Assembly: GCA_949282835.1 (NCBI GenBank)
Contig: CASDQU010000004.1
Span: forward strand, 1-14,457
Length of the DNA: 14,457 nt
Reading direction: 5' to 3'
Source of the DNA: an uncultured Bacillota bacterium
GTDB lineage: Bacteria > Bacillota > Clostridia > Christensenellales > UBA1242
Below, one piece after another: positions 7,799 to 13,183 of this stretch (position 1 is the first letter of the stretch; each line of letters starts with the position of its first letter). The position numbers and the translations under genes were made by a program. Under the pieces are notes generated by a model. It made no database searches. It saw only the letters and a list, made by a program, of their open reading frames with translations, and was not told where the DNA came from.

Positions 7799-7934
7799 TA
7801 TATCATCGGAAGCCGAACTTGCTTGCAAGGGTGAGGCTGATGGTTATTCAAACTGTGATGTGTGCAATTTATTGCGCATTTTGTGCTAACAAAATTAAAA
7901 TTTAACTTGTTTAAATTTTAACATCACATAGTTA
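7799..7934 (+). ncRNA. Structured RNA element, tandem copy 2 (class not recognised)
   Basis: This second copy keeps the head almost unchanged (GGAAGCCGAACTTGC at 7808-7822; CAAGGGTGAGGCTGATGG at 7826-7843). The tail differs in sequence but not in fold. The closing helix is GTGATG (7855-7860) with CATCAC (7922-7927), plus ACT/AGT across a 2-base bulge. Hairpin 1 is TGTGCAA-TTTA-TTGCGCA (7861-7878), where two A-T pairs of copy 1 are now G-C. Hairpin 2 is TTTTGT-GCTA-ACAAAA (7879-7894), where the loop-closing C-G of copy 1 is T-A. Hairpin 3 (7895-7921) is identical to copy 1. Paired changes that keep helices argue for selection on structure. It ends about 7 bases before the AAAGGAG site of GlyRS, so its fold could affect access of ribosomes. 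Confidence 0.55.
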
Positions 7935-7952
7935 ATATTAAAAGGAGAAATT

Positions 7953-9329
7953 ATGGATAATAATTTAACTATGGATAAACTAGTTGCACTTTGTAAAAGT
8001 AGAGGGTTTGTATTCCCAGGTAGTGAAATCTATGGCGGATTTGCTAACACATGGGATTTTGGCCCTGTTGGAGTGGAACTTAAAAACAATATTAAACGGG
8101 CATGGTGGAAAAGGTTTGTACAAGAAGACCCACTCACCTATGGAGTAGATGCCGCAATTTTAATGAACCCTACAGTTTGGGAGGCAAGCGGACATGTAGC
8201 AAGCTTTGGCGACCCTAAAATGGATTGCAAAAAGTGCAAACAGCGCTTTAGAGCTGATACCCTTGTTGAAAATCATAGCAAAGGCTTGGTCAGCGCAGAA
8301 GCTATGACAAATGAAGAACTTATGCAATATATTGAAAAGCATCATATATGTTGTCCTCACTGTGGAGGCTTTGACTGGACACCAATACGCAAATTCAACC
8401 CTATGTTTGTCACTTCACGCGGCACTCTTGAAGATGAAGCCGACAAGGTCTATCTTAGACCAGAAACCTGCCAAGGTGAATATGTAAACTTTTTAAATGT
8501 TCAGCGCACAGCTAGAGCAAAAGTGCCTTTTGCCATCGCTCAGATTGGTAAATCGTTTAGAAATGAAATCACACCTGGCAACTTCTTATTTAGAACGATT
8601 GAATTTGAGCAAATGGAGCTTCAAATGTTTTGTCATGAAAATGATAGTATGAATTTCTATTCAAATTACAAGGAAAGAGCGCTTAAATTTGCCGAGGATT
8701 TGGGATTGAGCGCCGACCATCTTCGTTTCCATGACCATGACAAGCTTGCTCACTACGCAAAAGCCGCTTGCGACATTCAATATCTTTTCCCTATTGGATG
8801 GCAAGAGCTAAATGGAATTCATCATAGAGGCACTTGGGATTTATCTAGACACCAACAGTATAGCGGCAAGTCAATGTTATATCTTGACCCATTTACAAAT
8901 GAAAAATTCCTGCCAAATGTGATAGAATATTCTATTGGCGCTGACAGACTAACACTTGCAATTCTATGTCAAGCATATCAAGAAGAAAAACTTGAAAATG
9001 GAGAAACAAGAGTGGTTATGCACTTTCACCCTGCCATTGCTCCTTATAAAGTTGCTATCTTGCCTTTACAAAAAAATCTTAGTGATAAAGCTAAAGAGGT
9101 CTACTCTCTTCTAAGTAAAGAATTTATGTGTGACTATGACGAGGCTGGCTCTATTGGAAAGCGCTATAGAAGACAAGATGAAATTGGCACACCTTTTGCG
9201 GTAACCATCGACTTTGACACACTTGACGACCAAACTGTTACCATTCGAGATAGAGATAGTATGGAGCAAATTAGGTTGAAAATTGATGATTTAATTCAAT
9301 ATATTTCTTCTAAAATTAAATTTAATTAA
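7953..9329 (+). CDS. glyQS: Glycyl-tRNA synthetase, single-chain homodimeric type
   Basis: This cytoplasmic class II synthetase charges tRNA-Gly with glycine for translation. At 458 residues it has the usual length of the bacterial alpha2 form. The N-terminus carries the family sequence G-F-V-F-P-G-S-E-I-Y-G-G (18-29), and motif 1 lies around 76-90 (WEASGHVASFGDPK). A four-cysteine zinc site is made by C92/C95 and C134/C137. Motif 2 is at 199-226 (GKSFRNEITPGN, then F-R-T-I-E-F-E-Q), with R203 expected to contact ATP. Motif 3 is at 325-337 (EYSIGADRLTLAI) with R332. The anticodon-binding domain fills about 350-458 (APYKVAILPL at 363-372). The start follows AAAGGAG (7941-7947). It is controlled by the T-box at 7491-7633 and preceded by two structured RNA copies. 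Nothing essential is missing. Confidence 0.98.
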   Translation: MDNNLTMDKLVALCKSRGFVFPGSEIYGGFANTWDFGPVGVELKNNIKRAWWKRFVQEDPLTYGVDAAILMNPTVWEASGHVASFGDPKMDCKKCKQRFRADTLVENHSKGLVSAEAMTNEELMQYIEKHHICCPHCGGFDWTPIRKFNPMFVTSRGTLEDEADKVYLRPETCQGEYVNFLNVQRTARAKVPFAIAQIGKSFRNEITPGNFLFRTIEFEQMELQMFCHENDSMNFYSNYKERALKFAEDLGLSADHLRFHDHDKLAHYAKAACDIQYLFPIGWQELNGIHHRGTWDLSRHQQYSGKSMLYLDPFTNEKFLPNVIEYSIGADRLTLAILCQAYQEEKLENGETRVVMHFHPAIAPYKVAILPLQKNLSDKAKEVYSLLSKEFMCDYDEAGSIGKRYRRQDEIGTPFAVTIDFDTLDDQTVTIRDRDSMEQIRLKIDDLIQYISSKIKFN

Positions 9330-9342
9330 AAAATAAAAAATC

Positions 9343-9385
9343 AAGCCTAAAATCAAAAAAATAATTAATTTTAGGCTTTTTTTTA
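9343..9385 (+). terminator. Intrinsic terminator after GlyRS
   Basis: AAGCCTAAAAT (9343-9353) and ATTTTAGGCTT (9368-9378) form a perfect 11-bp stem with a 14-base A/T loop, followed by a run of T. It lies 13 bases after the GlyRS stop. A-rich sequence on the other side could let it work in both directions, though no minus-strand gene ends here. Confidence 0.85.
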
Positions 9386-9461
9386 TTGTTTTTTTTCATT
9401 TTTTTACTCAAAATGTTTTAATTTTCTATTTTTGCAAATAATAAACATTGAGGAGTTCTAT

Positions 9462-9716
9462 ATGAAAGAAAAAAATGAAATTCAATGTAATGTGAAAAAT
9501 TGTATCTACAATGAAAGGGGTTGCAGTTGTAATCTTGAGCGGGTTTCCATCTCAAAAGGCAGTGGCGAGCATCACTATTGCAAAAGTTATCTACCACTCA
9601 ATGAAGAAGAAAAACAAGATAACAATTCCAATGTAGAGAGTGGTGAGGAATATTTTGACTTTAATGACCTTGTAAGCGACATCACTGTTGATATAAGTGA
9701 TAATGTTGAAGAATAA
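9462..9716 (+). CDS. Small cysteine-containing DUF1540 protein
   Basis: An 84-residue protein. I choose ATG 9462 because GAGGAG (9450-9455) stands 6 bases before it; the upstream in-frame TTG at 9432 has no ribosome binding site. The N-terminal half matches the DUF1540 pattern I-x-C-x-V-x-x-C-x-Y: cysteines at 9, 14, 21, 23 and 40, with C-K-S-Y closing the domain at 40-43. DUF1540 proteins are small, common in clostridia and bacilli, and of unknown function; the cysteines suggest metal binding. The C-terminal half is very acidic (E/D/N-rich) and probably disordered. There is no signal peptide or membrane segment. It stands after the GlyRS terminator, so it needs its own promoter; TTTACT (9403-9408) and TATTTT (9427-9432) are only a weak match. 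It ends 13 bases from the convergent peptidase gene. Confidence 0.82.
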   Translation: MKEKNEIQCNVKNCIYNERGCSCNLERVSISKGSGEHHYCKSYLPLNEEEKQDNNSNVESGEEYFDFNDLVSDITVDISDNVEE

Positions 9717-9729
9717 CTTATTTAATCAG

Positions 9730-10446
9730 TTAATCTTTTCTTGTAAAAGCAAGTAGCAAAAATAAATATCTTAAAAAGTAAGCAAGTGAAACTAGTGTAC
9801 CTGCCACATAAGTCATTGCAGCAGCATTGAGCATTTTTTCAGTGGCATACACTTCATCTTCACTTGTAGCACCTAAGGAAAATAACAATTCCTTTCCTCT
9901 TTTAGAGGCATTATACTCTACTGGCAAAGTGGCTAAATTTGCAATAAGAGCTAGCCCATATATGCCAATAGATATATAGATAACTATATTTCCTATTCCG
10001 CTCATAAGTACAAACTCTAAGATAATTCCAATAATTAAAAGTGGCAACAATATTCCAGATGCAAAATTTGAAATTTTAACCACAAATTGTCTAAGATTAT
10101 AAAAGCCATATCTCTCTTTATCTTGCAAGGCGTGACCAAACTCATGAGCAACTATAGACAATGCCGCTATAGAGCTTGACGCATAGTTACCTTGAGAGAT
10201 ATTTATAGATTTATCTTTTGGATTGTAGTGGTCAGTCAAATTACCCTTGCATGATTTAATTTGAAGTGCAAGCCCCTTTTCGCGGCTTAACTTCTCAGCA
10301 AGTTCAGCGCCCGTCATATTTAAAGATGAATTGATTGATTTATAAGTTTGATAGGCATCATTTACCTTTGACTGTGCAACAAGCGCGATGATTATGCTGA
10401 TTATAATTACAAAACCACTAATTGAATAGCCAATTATATATCCCAT
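9730..10446 (-). CDS. yugP: YugP-family membrane zinc metallopeptidase (Zn_peptidase_2)
   Basis: A 238-residue protein with the HExxH zinc site HEFGH at 101-105 and a probable third ligand E177 in PVEYNAS. Residues about 5-24 form an N-terminal membrane segment; hydrophobic segments at about 130-148 and 152-172, and another near the C-terminus, follow the zinc motif. The sequence MTGAE (44-48), LTDHYNP (70-76) and LNAAAMTYVA near the end are standard for the family (B. subtilis YugP is about 225 residues). Substrates are unknown to me; a role in membrane or envelope protein turnover is inference. The AGAGGTA site (10451-10457) overlaps the stop codon of the upstream paralogue, and the genes are 9 bases apart, so the two are almost certainly translated from one mRNA. 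Confidence 0.92.
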   Translation of the reverse strand: MGYIIGYSISGFVIIISIIIALVAQSKVNDAYQTYKSINSSLNMTGAELAEKLSREKGLALQIKSCKGNLTDHYNPKDKSINISQGNYASSSIAALSIVAHEFGHALQDKERYGFYNLRQFVVKISNFASGILLPLLIIGIILEFVLMSGIGNIVIYISIGIYGLALIANLATLPVEYNASKRGKELLFSLGATSEDEVYATEKMLNAAAMTYVAGTLVSLAYFLRYLFLLLAFTRKD

Positions 10447-10455
10447 GTTTTACCT

Positions 10456-11166
10456 CTAATTAAATAATTTTGTCTTTTTTGACATCGCCGTCCAAAAGAG
10501 TACGATTTTTAAGAAATCTGCCCAATATGTCAATCTTGCATCTTTCAAAAAGCGTTTTGCCCTTTTCATTTCAGTTTCGTCAAAAATTTCTTCCAAAAAC
10601 TGTATAGCCTTTAAAGAGGCATCTTTTTCGATGGAAATAGTTAAAAGTTTAAGTAATAATGCAAGTAAAAAAATTAGCACGCCACAGGCAAGTAAAATAT
10701 AACTTAGTATTCTAAAATTTTCAAAAAATATTAAAATAATCCCTGCAATTAATAGCGGTGTCATAAAGAAACCTAAAAATCTGCCAAGTTTACGCATAAA
10801 ATTCAATCTTTTCAGCTTTTTGCCCTCCCTGTCTTGTTTTGCATGACCTATTTCATGGGCTATTATTGTAAAAGATGCGATTGAATTATTTGACAAAGTT
10901 GAAGTAGAAAGAAATAGTTTGCCTCTCCCATACGCATCTCCCGCCACCTGTGAAATCTGCACAATTTGAAGTTTGCCTTGAAAATACTCATGATTTATCA
11001 TATTCACAAAATCATATGGCATTAAGTTAGATTTTATATAAACCTGGTCAAGTTCTTTATATCTTGCCATAAATCTTTCATATGAAAAATTTGCAACAGC
11101 TAATAGAAAACAAATTAATACTGCTACAGCAATAACTGCAATAATTATTATCCATGTCGTAGTCAT
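10456..11166 (-). CDS. YugP-like membrane zinc metallopeptidase, divergent paralogue
   Basis: A 236-residue protein with HEIGH at 104-108 and a likely third zinc ligand, E180, in the context S-I-E-K-D-A-S, matching PVEYNAS of its neighbour. It has an N-terminal membrane segment (about 5-26) and a hydrophobic hairpin (about 130-175). It lacks the MTGAE and LTDHY landmarks of standard YugP, so it is a diverged copy, but the active-site residues remain. It is the first gene of the pair and starts 41 bases after the PBP fragment stop. I see no good ribosome binding site before ATG 11166. A weak TTGATT/TAAAAT pair just upstream could give a nearly leaderless mRNA. In an undisrupted locus it may have been co-transcribed with the PBP gene. 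A different downstream start is possible but would remove the membrane segment. Confidence 0.85.
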   Translation of the reverse strand: MTTTWIIIIAVIAVAVLICFLLAVANFSYERFMARYKELDQVYIKSNLMPYDFVNMINHEYFQGKLQIVQISQVAGDAYGRGKLFLSTSTLSNNSIASFTIIAHEIGHAKQDREGKKLKRLNFMRKLGRFLGFFMTPLLIAGIILIFFENFRILSYILLACGVLIFLLALLLKLLTISIEKDASLKAIQFLEEIFDETEMKRAKRFLKDARLTYWADFLKIVLFWTAMSKKTKLFN

Positions 11167-11207
11167 ACATATATTTTACATCATTATCATATAAAAAATC
11201 AAATAAT

Positions 11208-11630
11208 TTAAGAGGTTATCAGTACAATCGTGCTGCCTTTGGCTATTTTTGTGCCTGCTGGCGGTAATTGACCTGTTATTATCTCTCCTTCACCATCAAG
11301 CTCATAGAAAATATTGAGATTTTTTAATGTCACAGCGCCCTCTGCCAAACTTTTATCTATTAAATCTGGCATTGTAATATATTCAACCTCCACTGTCTGG
11401 TCTTGTTTCTTTTCGCCAAGATATTCAAAAAGTTGTAAGAAAACTGCCTTTCCATATGGCGCTGCAACTATTGAGCCATAATATGCCCCTGCACTTGGCT
11501 CGTCTACCATAATAAACAATATATATTGCGGGTCATCTGCTGGATATGTGCCTATAAAACTAGAGATATACTTTCCTTGGTCAATTCCTCCGCTTTCTTT
11601 ATATTTTTGCGCCGTACCTGTTTTGCCTAT
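11208..11630 (-). pseudogene. 3' fragment of a class B penicillin-binding protein (SpoVD/FtsI-like), split by the element
   Basis: Read from 11627, the frame begins G-K-T-G-T-A-Q-K, the third active-site motif of penicillin-binding transpeptidases. It continues S-F-I-G-T-Y-P-A-D-D-P and then VDEPS, all typical of the end of the class B transpeptidase domain. It finishes with a PASTA domain (ITMPDLIDKSLAEGA, then G-Q-L-P-P-A-G-T, then GSTIVLI). In all about 140 codons remain. The SxxK and SxN motifs and the N-terminal membrane anchor are absent. Directly before the GGC codon the frame meets ATA and two TAA stops (11636-11631), which belong to the inserted element. The alanine usual before GKTG is gone, placing the junction at about 11625-11630. 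PBPs of this type cross-link septal or spore-cortex peptidoglycan. A TTG/ATG further in lacks a ribosome binding site, so the fragment is probably untranslated. SpoVD versus FtsI/PBP2x cannot be decided here. Confidence 0.88.
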
Positions 11631-11632
11631 TT

Positions 11633-11666
11633 ATTACACTATAGAAAGACAAATCATTACACTATA
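11633..11666. repeat. Direct repeats at the element end (candidate recombinase binding sites)
   Basis: ATTACACTATA occurs at 11633-11643 and again at 11656-11666, 23 bases apart (about two helical turns). The first copy abuts the PBP junction. They may be binding sites for the recombinases or an excision factor within the attachment site. The role is inferred from position. Confidence 0.5.
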
Positions 11667-11679
11667 TATATGTATAAAC

Positions 11680-11707
11680 AAAAAAACCGCCACAATGGGC
11701 TGTTTTA
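11680..11707 (-). terminator. Intrinsic terminator of the recombinase operon
   Basis: On the minus strand AAAAC-A-GCC (11706-11698) pairs with GGC-G-GTTTT (11691-11683), with one mismatch and a 6-base loop, followed by more T. The stem overlaps the recombinase stop codon (11707-11705). It would keep recombinase transcripts from running into the PBP fragment and peptidases. Confidence 0.6.
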
Positions 11708-13183
11708 TTCTTCAAATTTATATACAATTGTTATATCAATATTAGTTTTGGTTGGAATTGTATTCATATAAACTTTTTTAACTGCAAGTCTTATAAGTTG
11801 AAATTTATCAACAGGAAGTTTTTTTAGACTCTCTATGAATTTTCCAAATCTTATATCAAACAAACTTAGTTTACTTTTTATATCCATCTCAGAGTTTAAC
11901 AAAACTTCTTGTTCTTTAATCTTTAACAACATCTGTCCAGAACAATCATTAAACTTTTCTTCGGTTATTGTTTTATTAAAGTAGCTTTCAAGTAGTTTTG
12001 AATACTCAATATTAAGTTGTTGGAGTTTGGTCTTTATTTTAGTTGGACTAAATTCTTTACCAGAAAAAAGCTTTGCCTTATATATGCTATACATTTTGTC
12101 TTTATCTTTTTGGCAACATTTAATTGTGTTTATAACATCTTGATAGATGACATCTTCTAATGGCTTCGCTTTAATTGAGTATATTCTTCTATTTGTATTT
12201 AAATCTCTTAAATAATACTCTTGTTCATCACTTTTATTTTTGGAATACAATAGATTCCTCTCGCTTTCTCTATCAATTATAAGTTTCCCTATATGGTCAA
12301 GTCTTTGTTTGCTTCTATGGTTTATTATCTCTTGTGTTGTCTGATATAATTCTTCATCTATGATTGCCAAATGCGTGTTTTTTAAAATTATCTTTTCTTC
12401 TTCTTTATGTCTTATCCAATTTAAAGAATGTCCACAATACTCATAGTCTTTTGCAATTTCCCAAACTTTCTCAGCATTCCATTTGGTTGCCGGTCTCCTT
12501 TGCAAGGGTTTTAAACCTAATATTTGTGTTGCATAATAAGATCTAGTCGGCCTATTTTCATTATTGAGAATCTCTGCAACTTTACAAGTGCTGAGTTTTT
12601 TATTCCCAATCAAGTCGAATATCTCTCTAACAATATTAGCAGAATATTCGTCAATCATTTCATTACCATCTTTGTCAAAGTTATATCCAAATTTTGGATA
12701 ATAATTTAAGTGTTTAGTTTGAGCATAATGTAGTCTTGCATTTTTGCATTTCTTCCTAAAATCCTTTAAGTAATAATCATTCAAAAAATTCCTTAAAACA
12801 ATTGAGTCATCATTGCTATTTTTTGAGCTATCATATCTATCAGATACTGAAATTAATCTTATATTGTTTTCTAGAAAAGTCTTTTCAATAAGTTCACCTA
12901 CTTTATGTAGGGATCTTCCTAATCTCGAAATATCCTTAACAAGAACTGTGTTAAATTTTTGTTTTTTCATATCTTTAAGCAATTCTTGAAATTGTGGTCT
13001 ATCAAAAGTCGCCCCAGAATATCCATCATCATAATAAACGCGATAGACATCAAATTCATTATTTTTTGCGTATTCACTTAAAATTTTTATTTGGTTTTCA
13101 ATGCTTCTAGATTCCATTTCTATAAATGATTTATTTTCATCTTCTCTAGAGAGCCTAGCATAGATTGCTATTATGTTCTTCAT
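11705..13183 (-). CDS. Large serine recombinase (site-specific integrase/excisionase), downstream partner
   Basis: A complete 492-residue large serine recombinase, an enzyme that cuts both DNA duplexes through a serine and rejoins them for integration or excision. The resolvase domain (about 4-150) has YARLSRE at 8-14 with catalytic S12 and R10, then YDDGYSGATFDRP (51-63) and DISRLGRS (84-91). The recombinase domain follows (about 160-290: P-K-F-G-Y, then W-N-A-E-K-V). Where the zinc ribbon is expected, LLYSKNKSDEQ (311-321) replaces the usual LLYCxxC, and the second cysteine pair is also gone, so this part cannot bind zinc normally. A coiled-coil stretch (about 380-435) precedes the end. TAAGGAG (13200-13194) lies 10 bases before ATG 13183. 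The gene overlaps the upstream recombinase by 29 bases, implying translational coupling. The missing cysteines suggest division of labour with its partner. Confidence 0.93.
   Translation of the reverse strand: MKNIIAIYARLSREDENKSFIEMESRSIENQIKILSEYAKNNEFDVYRVYYDDGYSGATFDRPQFQELLKDMKKQKFNTVLVKDISRLGRSLHKVGELIEKTFLENNIRLISVSDRYDSSKNSNDDSIVLRNFLNDYYLKDFRKKCKNARLHYAQTKHLNYYPKFGYNFDKDGNEMIDEYSANIVREIFDLIGNKKLSTCKVAEILNNENRPTRSYYATQILGLKPLQRRPATKWNAEKVWEIAKDYEYCGHSLNWIRHKEEEKIILKNTHLAIIDEELYQTTQEIINHRSKQRLDHIGKLIIDRESERNLLYSKNKSDEQEYYLRDLNTNRRIYSIKAKPLEDVIYQDVINTIKCCQKDKDKMYSIYKAKLFSGKEFSPTKIKTKLQQLNIEYSKLLESYFNKTITEEKFNDCSGQMLLKIKEQEVLLNSEMDIKSKLSLFDIRFGKFIESLKKLPVDKFQLIRLAVKKVYMNTIPTKTNIDITIVYKFEE

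Noticed and set aside
7662..7934. Tandem glycine riboswitch
   Set aside because: Tandem copies near a glycine gene made this attractive, but the conserved glycine aptamer core is not present and the hairpin layout differs.
7662..7934. CRISPR array or MITE
   Set aside because: Two long units with internal hairpins and no spacer pattern are not CRISPR. I see no terminal inverted repeats or target duplication for a MITE, although a repeat of DNA origin is not excluded.
9432..9461. TTG start giving a 94-residue DUF1540 protein
   Set aside because: The GAGGAG site at 9450-9455 lies inside this extension and fits ATG 9462, so the shorter 84-residue form is preferred.
11526..11771. Plus-strand open frames across the PBP/element junction
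   Set aside because: They run antisense to recognisable PBP and recombinase coding sequence and have no ribosome binding site.
13155..13183. Frameshift splitting a single recombinase gene
   Set aside because: Each frame encodes its own recombinase parts in full order: the downstream protein starts with a new catalytic domain and its own TAAGGAG site, so these are two genes.
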